The notes under the pieces: generated by a model | Database searches by the model: none | Told to the model about the DNA's origin: nothing | Seen by the model: only the letters and a program-made list of their open reading frames with translations | Shown: piece after piece, positions 45,225-56,200 of the stretch | How positions within the stretch are numbered: position 1 is the first letter of the stretch | How the letters are laid out: each line of letters begins with the position of its first letter | Position numbers and translations under genes: made by a program | Origin: JACJWR01 sp963752505 | Lineage (GTDB): Bacteria > Actinomycetota > Actinomycetes > S36-B12 > UBA10799 | Direction of reading: 5' to 3' | NCBI GenBank assembly: GCA_963752505.1 | Contig: CAVVYM010000002.1 | Span: 248,001 to 312,000, forward strand | Length of the DNA: 64,000 nt

Positions 45225-48200
45225 GTGGCCGTTTCTGCAAGTTCTACCTGCCATTCCGACCGTTCGCGCGGCCGTGCCCGCTATCTCGTCGGCGTTCCGG
45301 GTCTGATCCTGGCGCTGATCGTCGGGTTCATCACCGGTCTCACCCCAGCCAGAGCCGACGCGGTTCCTGCCGGTGACCCGATCGATCTGACCATCGCTCC
45401 GTCTGCAGCGGCACCGGGCACCCCCGTCGATGTGACCGTCGGGCTCACTTCGCCACTACCGGACGCTGCCGGCGCCACCGCCAGCCTCGCGCTGCCCGAT
45501 GGGGTGCGGGCCGACTCCGCCGCAGGTCCCGCTGGCTGGACGCTCGAGTACTCACAGGACGGCGGCGCATCCTGGTCGTCGGCGGCACCGAGTGACTTCG
45601 CCGCGGTCACCAACGTGCGCACCGCCGGCCAGATCGAGCCCGGAGGCGCCGGCTCAGGCGTTCCCATGGCGCCACTGGCACCGGTGGGGGTGCTGGAGGT
45701 GACCGGCGGCGGCGACGGTTTCGGGGCCCTGTTCCACGAGGACAAACTCTGGCTGGTGAACCATCACGGCCGCGCGGTGGAGAAGGTCGAGCCTGGGATC
45801 GTGACCCCGGGCGGTGTGTGGCTCAAATGCTTCAACCGGATGGACGGCAGTCCCTGCCCGGCGCCGTACCCGGGGCCCACCGGCACGTTCATTTCGCAGG
45901 TGGCCGGGACGCCCTTTGGGCAAGGCACCTCGACTCTGGTGACGCCGAATGCCTCGGTGGCAGCGATTGACCAAGCCACCGGTCGGCTCTACGCCGCGGT
46001 CCAGGTCCACGCTGAATCGGGACGCAGCCAGGTCGGCTGGGTATGCGGCGAGTTAGCCACGCTCACCTCCTGCGGGTTCACCCTCGCCGGGGAGGAGGAG
46101 GCGCCGCAGGATCTCGGTGGCGAGTCCATCTTCACCCGCTTCAATCCCGCGCAGGCCTGGGCACCTGCGGGGACAACCGGGCTGTTGTACGCGGTGGGCG
46201 GCTCGGGCAGGATCTACTGCTTCGACGTCGCTGCCGGTGCCCTCTGCCCGAATGGCGCAGCGGCATCGCTACCGGATCAACTCTCCGCGACCACGCTTCG
46301 CTTCGTCTTCACCTCGGTGGCAGGTGAGTCGCTGACCTCACCCACCGCCCGCTACGTCTACGCAGTCTCGATGCCCGATGAGAACACTGGGCTGCTGCAG
46401 TGTCGGGATCTGACCACCGGCGCCGCCTGCGGTGCGGTGTCCGCCACCGTGACGCTGACCGGGCCAGGAGGGCCCGGTACGCAGGCGACGTTCGGGCAGC
46501 CGTTGCCCATGTACTCAAGCACCGGCGCGTTCGAGGGTGTGTGCGTATTCGGACAGGGCCTCTTCCTCGCCGGAAGCTGGAGTTGCTTCGGGCCGGACGG
46601 TTCGCCGATGCCCACCCTCCAAACGGCCTTGGCCGCGATCACCCCGGCATCATCGCCGCACTTCGGCGGACGCATCCAGCCCTACGGCACCCAAGGCCCC
46701 TTCTTTGACCAGTCGCTGATGGTCTACGCCAAGGTTCTCGGCAACCGTCTCTATGTGCCGTGGGCGGTCTACCCGGATCCGACCGCATCGCAAGACTCCT
46801 TGAATACGATCACATGCTTCGACTATGCAACCGGCGGCGCCTGTCGTGGGTTCGTGCCCCCTACCGCCCCCTACATCACGAACGTGGTGTACACCGTCGA
46901 TGAGGCACATGACAGCCCCGGTTGTCTGTGGTGGTCGGGCAACGAGGGGCGCCTGCAGGCCTTCTCCGCAACCACGGGCGCGCTGGGTTGCGACCCCACC
47001 TCACTGACGACCTTGGAGGTGGCGCCGCAATCGTGTGCGTCCCTGGATGGGGCTACCTATGGTGCCCTGTCACTACCGGGCCTACCGGTCGGCGCCACCG
47101 GACGGGTGAGCATCTACGACACGAAGGGCGCGCTGCTCGACGTGGGGCAGGGGCAATCGCTGGCAGCTGGCGAGACCCTGGATCTCTCGACTATTCCGAT
47201 CGCCGACACCACGTCCTCGCTGCGCGTGTTGGTCGCCGTCACCGCGCCAGCGTCGACCGATCTGTCCACGGCAGGTGTCCGCGTCACCTGGAACGCACCC
47301 GCAGCTGCCCTGTGCGTGACGGTCCAACCCGTCGCCGATTGCGCACCAGGGCCAGAGCTCACGTTTGTGGCTGATGCGGCGTTTCGCGGTGCCACCGGGC
47401 CGGACTCTGAGCACAGCGCTAGCGCTCAACTCGCCGTGACCCGAGCCGAGGGTGACTGCACAGTCGAGTTGACCAAGCGCATCAACGGCGAGCTGGCCCC
47501 CGAACCGCCCGGCGTCACGATTCCCACCGGCGGCGAGATCAGCTACACGTTCGCGGTCTCGACACCGGGCGCATTCTCGCTGGGCGCACCCAAAGTCGTC
47601 GATGACGCCACCACCGGCTCAGACACCGGCGACGACTTCGAGCCAGACTACGTCGACGGTGACACCAACAAGAACAACGCGCTCGATCCAGGCGAGACCT
47701 GGAACTTCCGGCACACCACCCAGGCCACGGTCGAGGGGACATTCACGAACGTGGCCACGGCTACCGCGGTAGGCGCCACGAACACTCCGGTTCAGGCCAA
47801 AGCCGTGCACACTGCCCGGCCACCATCGATAGCCGTGGTGAAGAGGACCAACGCTGTCGCGGCCACCGCGCCGGGTCTCGAACTCGCAGCCGGCGGCGAC
47901 GTCACGTGGACTTATGACATCACCAATACCGGGCCCACCCAGTTGGAGGGCATCAGCGCCCTCGACGAACCTGCAGGCACTCCAACGTGCCCGCAGGACA
48001 CCTTGGCACCGGGCGAATCGATGCAGTGCTCCCTGGCGGGCACGGCGGTGAACGGCGACTACCGCAACACCGTGACCGTCACCGGCACGGTGCCCGGCAC
48101 CGCCGAGCGGGTCACGGCCACCGACAACAACCAATACCTCGGACTCACCCCACAAGTCACCCTGCTCAAGACCATCAACGGCGGCGGCACGGCGAGTGCC

Positions 48201-48818
48201 GACGGCACGCCGCAACGCATCGAGCTCGCCGCAGCACAGACCACCGAGGTGGCCTTCGAGGTGACGAACAGCGGAAATGCGAACCTGGTGGACGTCACGG
48301 TCGTCGACGAGCCGCTCACGGCAGGGGATCCGGTGCTCGCGGCGCAATGTCCGGCGACGACGCTGGCTGTCGGCGAGTCCATGGTGTGCACGGCGACCGG
48401 CACCGCGCTCCTCGGTGAACACGATGACCGCGCCACCGTCACCGCGACCGGGACCTTTCGGGATGGCTCCCGGCTTCGATACCCGGACGGCCGCGAGCTG
48501 GCGCCAGTGACGGCAACGTCCGAAGCCGGCTACACCGCCCAACCGCAGCCGACCCCCAGCCCCACGCCGAGCCCCACGCCGACGCCGACGCCGACAGATC
48601 CGCCGCCACCCTCTCCCGCCCCAGCTGCTGGCCCGGGCCAGCCGGGCACTCCCGGTCAGCCAGGCCAACCCGGCGCGCCCGGCAGCCCCGCCACACCGGC
48701 GAGCACGAGCGGCAAACTGGCACAGACAGGTGCCAACCTGCTCGGTCTGTTGCTCGTCGGGGCCCTCGCCGTGGCGTCGGGTGTGGGTCTGTACCGACTC
48801 GCCAATGCCAAGCGGTAG
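45225..48818 (+). CDS. Large LAxTG-anchored surface protein with DUF11-type repeats
   Basis: A 1197-residue exported protein. A signal peptide (LVGVPGLILALIVGFITGL, cleavage after ARA) is followed by a region of about 550 residues with repeated Cys-bounded units such as YCFDVAAGALC, CRDLTTGAACG and CFDYATGGACRG, suggesting a beta-propeller. Three DUF11/Ig-like repeats follow (TFTNVATATAV, WTYDITNTGPTQLEGISALD, FEVTNSGNANLVDVTVVDEP). The tail is Pro/Thr and PGQPG rich, then LAQTGANLLGLLLVGALAVA and a basic end: a sortase-E-type LAxTG signal at residue 1165. No sortase gene is in the window. GTG start after GGGGGGA. Confidence 0.88.
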   Translation: MAVSASSTCHSDRSRGRARYLVGVPGLILALIVGFITGLTPARADAVPAGDPIDLTIAPSAAAPGTPVDVTVGLTSPLPDAAGATASLALPDGVRADSAAGPAGWTLEYSQDGGASWSSAAPSDFAAVTNVRTAGQIEPGGAGSGVPMAPLAPVGVLEVTGGGDGFGALFHEDKLWLVNHHGRAVEKVEPGIVTPGGVWLKCFNRMDGSPCPAPYPGPTGTFISQVAGTPFGQGTSTLVTPNASVAAIDQATGRLYAAVQVHAESGRSQVGWVCGELATLTSCGFTLAGEEEAPQDLGGESIFTRFNPAQAWAPAGTTGLLYAVGGSGRIYCFDVAAGALCPNGAAASLPDQLSATTLRFVFTSVAGESLTSPTARYVYAVSMPDENTGLLQCRDLTTGAACGAVSATVTLTGPGGPGTQATFGQPLPMYSSTGAFEGVCVFGQGLFLAGSWSCFGPDGSPMPTLQTALAAITPASSPHFGGRIQPYGTQGPFFDQSLMVYAKVLGNRLYVPWAVYPDPTASQDSLNTITCFDYATGGACRGFVPPTAPYITNVVYTVDEAHDSPGCLWWSGNEGRLQAFSATTGALGCDPTSLTTLEVAPQSCASLDGATYGALSLPGLPVGATGRVSIYDTKGALLDVGQGQSLAAGETLDLSTIPIADTTSSLRVLVAVTAPASTDLSTAGVRVTWNAPAAALCVTVQPVADCAPGPELTFVADAAFRGATGPDSEHSASAQLAVTRAEGDCTVELTKRINGELAPEPPGVTIPTGGEISYTFAVSTPGAFSLGAPKVVDDATTGSDTGDDFEPDYVDGDTNKNNALDPGETWNFRHTTQATVEGTFTNVATATAVGATNTPVQAKAVHTARPPSIAVVKRTNAVAATAPGLELAAGGDVTWTYDITNTGPTQLEGISALDEPAGTPTCPQDTLAPGESMQCSLAGTAVNGDYRNTVTVTGTVPGTAERVTATDNNQYLGLTPQVTLLKTINGGGTASADGTPQRIELAAAQTTEVAFEVTNSGNANLVDVTVVDEPLTAGDPVLAAQCPATTLAVGESMVCTATGTALLGEHDDRATVTATGTFRDGSRLRYPDGRELAPVTATSEAGYTAQPQPTPSPTPSPTPTPTPTDPPPPSPAPAAGPGQPGTPGQPGQPGAPGSPATPASTSGKLAQTGANLLGLLLVGALAVASGVGLYRLANAKR

Positions 48819-48820
48819 TG

Positions 48821-49675
48821 CTACTTGCTGGTGGTGCGTCGGTACTTGCGCACCGACAACGGAACGAAAATCGCGAGCAGCACAAGGGTGCTGCCCACCG
48901 CATAGAGTTCGGGATGGGTCATGGGAAAGGAGTCCCCGGGCAAGCCGGTCGGGTTCCCGAACAGTCGGCGAGCGGAGAGCACCACCGCCGAAATCGGATT
49001 CCATTCCGCAACCACCTGCAGCCACCCCGGCATCCCCGCGATCGGCACGAACGCGTTGGAGAGGAAGGTCAGCGGAAACAGCCACACCAACCCGGCCGTG
49101 TTCGCCACCTCAGGGCTGGGCATGTGCAATCCGACCCAGGCACCGACCCAAATCATGGCGTAGCCGAAGAGCAGCAAGATTCCGTAGCCGGCCAGGGCCT
49201 CCCCGACCGAGGAGTTGATGCTCCAACCGACGAGCAATCCGGTGATGCTCAACACGATGAGCACCAGGACGGTGCGCACCACATCGGCGAGGCTGCGCCC
49301 GAGCAGTACGCCGGAACTGGCCATCGGCAGGGACCGGAAACGGTCGATGATGCCCTTGTTCATGTCCTCGCTGAGGCCCACGGTCACCGCCGCCGAAGCG
49401 AAGGCGACGGTCTGGCCGAAGACACCGGGAATCAGGTACTCCCGGTACGAGCCACCGCCGGGCACCGGGATCGCGCCGCCGAAGACGTAGGCGAAGAGCA
49501 ACACGAAGATCACCGGTTGGATCAGCGAGAAGAAGAGCAACTCGGGAACCCGCGGAATCTGCAGCAGGTGCCGTTTGGCCACCACAAGCCCGTCGTGGAT
49601 CGCCCAGCCGTAGAACGGTCGCGGGGCCAGTTCGGCCGTACGGATGTCGCTGCCCGCGGCGGGTTGGGTGGTCAT
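48821..49675 (-). CDS. ABC transporter permease, ABC-2/DrrB type
   Basis: A 284-residue membrane protein with six predicted helices. It shows the DrrB-like segments PELLFFSLIQPVIFVLLFAY, GVFGQTVAFASAAVTVGLSE followed by DMNKGIIDRFRSLPMASSGV, and LTFLSNAFVPIAGMPGWLQV. With the ATPase encoded just upstream it makes an exporter of the daunorubicin-resistance class, possibly for a lipid or drug. The start overlaps the ATPase stop by four bases. Confidence 0.9.
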   Translation of the reverse strand: MTTQPAAGSDIRTAELAPRPFYGWAIHDGLVVAKRHLLQIPRVPELLFFSLIQPVIFVLLFAYVFGGAIPVPGGGSYREYLIPGVFGQTVAFASAAVTVGLSEDMNKGIIDRFRSLPMASSGVLLGRSLADVVRTVLVLIVLSITGLLVGWSINSSVGEALAGYGILLLFGYAMIWVGAWVGLHMPSPEVANTAGLVWLFPLTFLSNAFVPIAGMPGWLQVVAEWNPISAVVLSARRLFGNPTGLPGDSFPMTHPELYAVGSTLVLLAIFVPLSVRKYRRTTSK

Positions 49676-50649
49676 GACGATTCCTCCGAAGGTGTGCCCG
49701 CGTCATCGCTCTCGGCGGTGTGGCCGGTGAGCGACATGAAGACGTCGTCGAGGGTCGGCCGACGCAGGGCGATGTCGATCACGTGGACGTCCACGCCGTC
49801 GAGCGCACGCACCGCCTCCACGAGAACCCGCGACCCACCTGACACGGGGACTTCGACTCGTGACTCGGCGTCGTCCACCCGGGTCTCGCCATCCCCCAGC
49901 GGCGCCAGCGCGGCTCGGGCGGTCTCAATCTCCTCGCGCGCCACCACCACCTCGAGGCGATCCCCGCCCACGTCGGATTTGAGTTGCTCGGCCGTCCCGC
50001 GGGCGATCACAAGTCCGTGGTCGATCACAACGATCGAGTCGGCCAACTGGTCGGCCTCCTCCAAGTACTGCGTTGTGAGCAGCACGGTCGTGCCATCGCG
50101 CACGAGCGCCGCGATCACGTCCCACAACTCCAGCCGCGACCTCGGATCCAGCCCGGTTGTGGGCTCGTCGAGGAACAGGATCTCCGGATGGGCGACGAGA
50201 CTGGCAGCCAGGTCCAATCGCCTGCGCATACCTCCGGAGTAGGTCTTCACCGGCCGGTCGGCCGCGTCGGTGAGGCGGAAGCGCTCCAGCAGCTCCTCTG
50301 CCCGTGCGGTCACGAAGGCCTTGCGAAGGTGGTAGAGGCCGCCAACCATGGCGATGTTTTCGCGACCGGTGAGGTACTCGTCGACCGCCGCGTACTGCCC
50401 GGTGAGCCCGATGGCCCGACGCACGTCGTTGGGCTTGTGCAGGACGTCGTAGCCGGCCACGGTTGCGCTTCCCGCGTCGGGCTTGAGCAGCGTTGCCAGG
50501 ATGCGCACAGTTGTCGTCTTGCCGGCCCCGTTGGGCCCGAGAAGGCCCAGCACGGTTCCCCGCGGAACCTCCAAGTCGATGCCATCGAGTGCCTTGACGT
50601 CCCCGTAGTGCTTCACCAAACCCTCGGCGCGCACAGCGATATCGGCCAC
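49672..50649 (-). CDS. ABC transporter ATPase, DrrA type
   Basis: A 325-residue ATPase with Walker A LLGPNGAGKTTTVRILATLL, signature TYSGGMRRRLDLAASLV and Walker B ILFLDEPTTGLDPRSRLELW, then the H-loop TTQYLEEADQLADS. The C-terminal extension (about 90 residues) is typical of DrrA-type subunits. GTG 50649 (VADIAVRAEGL) has GGAGG eight bases upstream; an earlier ATG-like start would add a non-homologous leader. Confidence 0.92.
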   Translation of the reverse strand: MADIAVRAEGLVKHYGDVKALDGIDLEVPRGTVLGLLGPNGAGKTTTVRILATLLKPDAGSATVAGYDVLHKPNDVRRAIGLTGQYAAVDEYLTGRENIAMVGGLYHLRKAFVTARAEELLERFRLTDAADRPVKTYSGGMRRRLDLAASLVAHPEILFLDEPTTGLDPRSRLELWDVIAALVRDGTTVLLTTQYLEEADQLADSIVVIDHGLVIARGTAEQLKSDVGGDRLEVVVAREEIETARAALAPLGDGETRVDDAESRVEVPVSGGSRVLVEAVRALDGVDVHVIDIALRRPTLDDVFMSLTGHTAESDDAGTPSEESS

Positions 50650-50786
50650 TGCCAGCACCTCCTCTCTGCGACGCGACGAACCCGCCGAGTCTAGCTCCGC
50701 GGCCTGACACAACCTTGACGCACGGCTATCGCCAACTTCGTGCCGACGACCTACCTTGGGAGTACGACCACAGTTGAGAGGTAGCG

Positions 50787-52241
50787 ATGTCGACGATTCA
50801 GGATCCGCAACCGGCCAAGGTCTATGACACCGAGGCGCGTCGCCAGTTGGCGCGCGAGTCGGTGAAGGCCCTCGACGTCAAACAACCCCGCGGTATCCCG
50901 CGGCCCGATGGACCCCACGGCGCCGGGGTGGTACTGCGGCAATTTCTGACGTCCAGCATGGGCCCAGACTTCTTCGCCGACCTGGCCTCGGAGTACCCGA
51001 CCCTCGCCCACTGGTCGATTCTGGGCCGCCACCTGTACGTGATCAACGACGCGGAGGTGATCGACCATATCCACCGGGTGCACGCCCGTGAGCTGGTCAA
51101 GAGCCGGGCGCTGATGGAGGCGAAGATCCTGCTCGGAAACGGACTCCTCACCAATGAGGGCGCTGACCACCTGCGCCAGCGGCGCATGGTGCAGCCCGCG
51201 TTCCACCGCGATCGCATCCGCGAATACGCCACCCGCATGGTGGCCGCCACCGTCGAACACGAGAAGACCTGGCAGGAGGGCGCCCGCGTCGACATGGCCA
51301 CCGACATGAGCGCGCTCACCCTCGACATCGTCGGCCGCACCCTTTTCAGCGCCGACTTGCGCGGCGATGCCGCCGAGGTGGGCGACTCACTCAACGTCCT
51401 GTTGGAGGCCTTCCCCAAGCTGATGCTGCCCGGCGGCCAGTTGATTGCGCGCATCCCGGGCACGGCGCTACACAACCTCCCCACCGAACTCGACGGCCTC
51501 GACGAGGTGGTGCAGCGGATGATCGACGAGCACCGCGCGCTCGGTGACACCGGTGACCTGCTCAGCATGCTCATCAGCGCTCAGGAGGACGGCCAGGGCA
51601 TGACCGACGCGCAACTGCGCGACGAGGTGATGACCCTCGTTCTGGCCGGTCATGAGACGACCGCCATGACGTTGACGTGGACCTGGTACCTGTTGTCGTG
51701 CTACCCAGCCGAGTACGCGAAGGTGCGCGAGGAACTGCAACGCGTGCTCCCCGACGGCCGCACCCCGAACTTCGACGATCTGGCCCAGCTGCCGCGTACA
51801 CGCGCTGTGGTCCTGGAATCGATGCGACTGTTCCCTCCGGCCTGGATCATCGGCCGATCCACTACCACCGATCTGGAGGTCGCCGGGTGGCAAGTGCCGC
51901 GCGGTTCGATCGTGCTCACCTCGCAGTACGCGATGCACCGCAGTCCCCGGTACTGGGAGAGCGCGCTCACCTTCCGGCCCGACCGCTGGCTGGACGACGA
52001 GGGACACTGCGATGAGCGGAATCCCGGCCAACCGAAGGGTTCCTGGTTCCCGTTCGGCTACGGCAAGCGCAAGTGCATAGGCGACCAATTCGCCCTCACC
52101 GAAGCCGGTCTGGTGCTAGCCACGCTCGCGTCGCGCTGGCACCCGCAACTCGAGCCGGGCACGCCCATCGAACCGCTCGGTGCCGTGACCCTGCGGCCCA
52201 AGAACGGCATGCCGATGGTGCTGCGGCAGGCTGCTCACTGA
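50787..52241 (+). CDS. Cytochrome P450
   Basis: A 484-residue soluble P450 monooxygenase. The I-helix oxygen-binding motif is LVLAGHETTAMTLTWTWYLL, the K-helix pair is LESMRLFPP (Glu-x-x-Arg), the PERF-like region is FRPDRWLD, and the haem loop is FPFGYGKRKCIGDQFALTEA with the Cys ligand. Length and motifs suggest a fatty-acid/terpenoid-type P450 rather than a small actinobacterial macrolide one. The redox partner and substrate are not encoded nearby. GAGAGGTAG lies before the ATG. Its end overlaps the convergent ROK gene by seven bases. Confidence 0.93.
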   Translation: MSTIQDPQPAKVYDTEARRQLARESVKALDVKQPRGIPRPDGPHGAGVVLRQFLTSSMGPDFFADLASEYPTLAHWSILGRHLYVINDAEVIDHIHRVHARELVKSRALMEAKILLGNGLLTNEGADHLRQRRMVQPAFHRDRIREYATRMVAATVEHEKTWQEGARVDMATDMSALTLDIVGRTLFSADLRGDAAEVGDSLNVLLEAFPKLMLPGGQLIARIPGTALHNLPTELDGLDEVVQRMIDEHRALGDTGDLLSMLISAQEDGQGMTDAQLRDEVMTLVLAGHETTAMTLTWTWYLLSCYPAEYAKVREELQRVLPDGRTPNFDDLAQLPRTRAVVLESMRLFPPAWIIGRSTTTDLEVAGWQVPRGSIVLTSQYAMHRSPRYWESALTFRPDRWLDDEGHCDERNPGQPKGSWFPFGYGKRKCIGDQFALTEAGLVLATLASRWHPQLEPGTPIEPLGAVTLRPKNGMPMVLRQAAH

Positions 52242-53221
52242 TTCGCCGTCCAGTAGCGCTCACCCTGCGCCACGAGCCCGGCAGCCCCCACCAACCCGGC
52301 TTCCTGGCCGGTGGTGGCCGGAACGATCCGCAGTCGCCGCACGAAGCCAAAACCGGCGTGACGCTGGAATCCGTCGTTGATCGGACCGAGCAGGATTTCC
52401 CCGGCGTGCATCAAGCCCCCACCGATGGCGACGGCATCAAGGTCGAGCAGCGCGGTCGCCGAGGCCAGCGCCTGTCCGACGGCCTCCCCGCTGCGCCGGA
52501 AGGCGGCGAGGGCCACTGGGTCGCCCTCGGTGGCCGACATGAGCAAGTTGACCCCGCTCGGCGGCTGCCCGTCGGTGGGCGTCCACCCCTGCTCAGCCGC
52601 CCACTGCACGATCGCCGGCCCACGGGCGACGGCCTCCAAGCAGCCGCTGCCGCCGCAGGCACACTCGGGTCCGTCGGCTTCGACCACCAGGTGACCGATG
52701 TGCCCGGCATTGCCAAGGCCACCGTTGACCACCCTGTTCGCGCTGATGACTCCGCCGCCCACCCCGGTGGACACCACCATCCCAAGCGCGTTGGCGGCTC
52801 CTCGTAGGGCTCCTATCCAATGTTCGGCGATCGCCACGCACACCGCGTCGTTGTGCACCCGGACAGGTCCGAGCGGCCATTTCTCGTGGATTCGGGCCGC
52901 CAACGGGAACTCCCGCCACTGCGGCAGGTTCAACGGCGACACCACCCCCTCTGGCCACAGCATCGGCCCGGCGCAACCACAACCGATACCCGCGATCTCG
53001 GGGAAGTTGGCCGCCGCGAGCGCCTCGTCCCCCACCGACACCAGGGCTTGCCACAGCGACTCGGCGGTGTCGTTGCCGGCTGTCGGGGTGCGAGCCACGC
53101 TGCGCACGAGTCCACTCCCGTCCACAACGGCAGCAGCGATCTTCGTCCCGCCCACGTCGATCCCCAGGTACATGGGTAGTTGCTGTTCTGCGCTGGCCGA
53201 ACTCGGCCCGTTCTGGATCAC
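52235..53221 (-). CDS. ROK family sugar kinase (glucokinase-like)
   Basis: A 328-residue ROK protein. The ATP-binding motif is MYLGIDVGGTKIAAAVVDGS, with VRVHNDAVCVAIAEHWIGAL (catalytic Asp), GMVVSTGVGGGVISANRVVN and the zinc motif ECACGGSGCLEAVA. It is most like glucokinases; no DNA-binding domain is present. GTG 53221 is the longest start; the conserved part begins at residue 17 (MYLGIDVGG), for which no ribosome binding site is seen, so the true start is uncertain. Confidence 0.88.
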   Translation of the reverse strand: MIQNGPSSASAEQQLPMYLGIDVGGTKIAAAVVDGSGLVRSVARTPTAGNDTAESLWQALVSVGDEALAAANFPEIAGIGCGCAGPMLWPEGVVSPLNLPQWREFPLAARIHEKWPLGPVRVHNDAVCVAIAEHWIGALRGAANALGMVVSTGVGGGVISANRVVNGGLGNAGHIGHLVVEADGPECACGGSGCLEAVARGPAIVQWAAEQGWTPTDGQPPSGVNLLMSATEGDPVALAAFRRSGEAVGQALASATALLDLDAVAIGGGLMHAGEILLGPINDGFQRHAGFGFVRRLRIVPATTGQEAGLVGAAGLVAQGERYWTANQ

Positions 53222-53257
53222 CCTCGCATCGTTGCAGAATCGGCAATCCCAAGCCCG

Positions 53258-56200
53258 CTAGTGAACGCTAGTGACGCTCTGCTGCCAGGCCGCCTCGAAT
53301 TCCTCGATGGGCATCGGCTTGGCCAGGAGGTAGCCCTGCGCCGCATCGCAACCGACGGACTTCAGGAATTCGAGGTCGCGCTCGTTCTCCACCCCCTCAG
53401 CGATCACACTCAGCCCCAAGGCGTGTGCCATGGACACAATGGCGCCGAGTAGCTTCCTGCGCCGCGGCAGCGCAAACGCTCCGTCGACGAAACCACGGTC
53501 GATCTTCAGGGTGTCGATGTTCATGCGGCTCACCACCGCCAAACCCGACGTTCCGGTGCCGAAGTCGTCGATCGCGACGCCCAAGCCGAGCGCCTTGATG
53601 GCCGCGAGGTCGCTGTTCACCCCCTCGTCGAGGGAGTCGAGCCCGCTCTCGGTGACTTCGACGAGCACCTCGGTGGCGTCGATCTGCAGGCCCTTGAGCA
53701 CCTCGGCGAATTGGCGTGCCACGTGTGGCAGTTGCTGCGGCGAAACGTTGATGCTCAACATGGGGTTGTGAGCACCGAAAGTCTCTTTGAACTGCGCCAT
53801 CGCGTGCAGGCTGCGCTCCACCACCCAACGTCCGATACGAATGATCGTGCCGTTGCTCTCCGCGATCGGGATGAACTCGGCAGGCCCGATAGGCCCGATC
53901 GGCGACTGCCAGCGCAGGAGCACCTCCGCCCCGATGAACTCGTCGATGCTCAGCGACACGATCGGTTGGAAGTTCAACAGCAACTGGGCTTCGAGCATCG
54001 GATCGCGCAGCAGACCATCGATCGTATGCCGTCGTTCCGCGAGCCGCTGCTGATTGGGTTCGTAGAAGCGCCAGCCACCGCGCGCCGTGGTCTTCGCGTC
54101 GTACATCGCCGCTTCGGCTTGGGTGAGCAACTCCTCCGCGGAGTTCTCGGCCGTATCGCCGGCCACCCCAAGGGTGCCCGATACTGCGATCGCATGGCCG
54201 GCGAATTCGACCTCTCTGTTGGTCGCGGCCGCGACGTCGGCGACGGCCTTGGCTCGCGATTCGGCAGTGGTAGGGACCTCTACGAAGAGGGCGAAACGGT
54301 CGTCGGAGATGCGCGCCACAACGCTGCCGGACACCGCTCGGCTCAACCGTCGGGCCACCTCCACCAGAACGGCGTCGCCGGCGCCGGAGCCGAACCGGCG
54401 ATTCACGGTGTCAAGACCGTCGATGTCAACCGAGGCCAGCAGCACATGTCGGCCATCGACGCGGCCGCGCCTTAGCGCGCTGTCGAGTCGGACGAGGAAC
54501 AACGCTCGATTCATCAATCCGGTGAGCGGATCGTGGGTGATGAGGCGGTGTCGGCGCTGGCGGGCCTGCACCACGTCCCTGATGTCGGTCAGCGACGCCA
54601 CCATGATGTCCTGGCCGTCCACGGAGTGCTTGCCGACTGTTGCGGCGATGTCGAAGTAGGTGCCGTCCTTGCGATAACCGGAGAGACCGGACCGCCGCGC
54701 CAGCACCCGCTCGCTCTGATCGGATCGCACGAAGTCCTCAAACAGGTGCACAAACCCACGACGCAGGTGCGGGGGCACCAGTGAACGCGCCGTGGTGCCC
54801 ACGAGTTCCTCGGCGGAGTATCCGAACATCGCGGCGGCTGACCGATTGGCGGCCTTGATGACACCGTCGAAGTCCACGATCAGCACGGCCCCGGACGCCC
54901 TGCCGGAGTCGCCCGAGTCGTCTTCGGTCAAGTCGGGGGCAATCGAATCAAGGCCCGCCAAGAATCTCTCCGGCACCCGCGCCGCCGCCAGGCCAGCGCG
55001 CGCGACCACCGTGAACTCACCGGAGGCCTTGGTTTCGGCCACGTAGCAGTTCACGGCGGCATGATGGGTGGCCGGATCCATCACCACGGTGCCCTGCGGA
55101 GCCCACAAAGTCACTGTCTCCAGGGCGCTGGCCAGGGACTCTGGTGTGAGATCCGGGGCAGCGCGGGCGGCCTCGGCGAACGCTTCCACGCACTCCCATG
55201 CGGCTTCCCCGAAGTTGGTGATCACGCCGTTGCCATCGGGCCACAGACCCGTGACCCCGGGCCACTGGCGAAGTTGCGCCAGAACCTTCTCGTTCATGTC
55301 GGTTTGCACCGACATGAAGTAGGTGTTCGCCACGATGAGTCCGTCCCGCTCGGCGGGCGTCAGCATGCTGGCCAGCACCGGATCGAAATGCACCAGGCCG
55401 ACGCCCACCATGTCGCCTAAGCCGGCGGCGTGGGCCGCACGCAACACACCCACCTGGTCCAAGCCGGCGAAGTAGGGCACGAACACCTGCGCGCCGCTGC
55501 TGAGCACGTCGTCGATGAGTTCCGCCACCTGTTCCGCACTCGGCGCGAAGGGGAGATACTCCTCCCCCACCACTTCGCCGCCGCGCGCTGTGACTGTCCG
55601 CTTGGCAGCGTCAATGCTGCCCCGGGGCCACTCGTAGTTGTTACCGGCGAAGTAGAAACGGCCCCCGAACCGACTCATGAGGTAGGGGATGAGTGATTCG
55701 ATCTGCTGGTTCGGCACCGCTGCGAAATTGAAGAACCAGGGATCAGCGATGCCGCCTTCGTAGAAGGAGAAGTTCAGCAGCGGCACGCGGTGGGGCGCGG
55801 CAACTTGCTCAGCGACCGCCAGCCTGCTGTGACTCAGCAAGGTGCCCATCAGCGCCAGACACCCTTGCTGATTCACCATCGCCGCGGCCGCGGCGACCGC
55901 GGAATCCGGTTGGCCGCCATCATCAGCCACAACGAGTTCGAGTTGTCGGCCGCCGACGCCGCCGCCGGCATTCACGGACTGCACGGCCAATTGCGCAGCC
56001 CGGTGGATCTCTTCGCCGTACATCGACACCACACCCGAGAAGGGCGCGAGCAGACCGATTCGTAGCGGCGCGTCGTCCGGCAGTGCGAGGCGGTCGTCGA
56101 TCGCGTTGAGGACTGTCCGATTGCGACCCTCCCGCTTGGCGGCGGCGACGGCCTCCTCGGCGGCCCCAATGAGCAGATCCAGCGATCGGCCGTCGATTGC

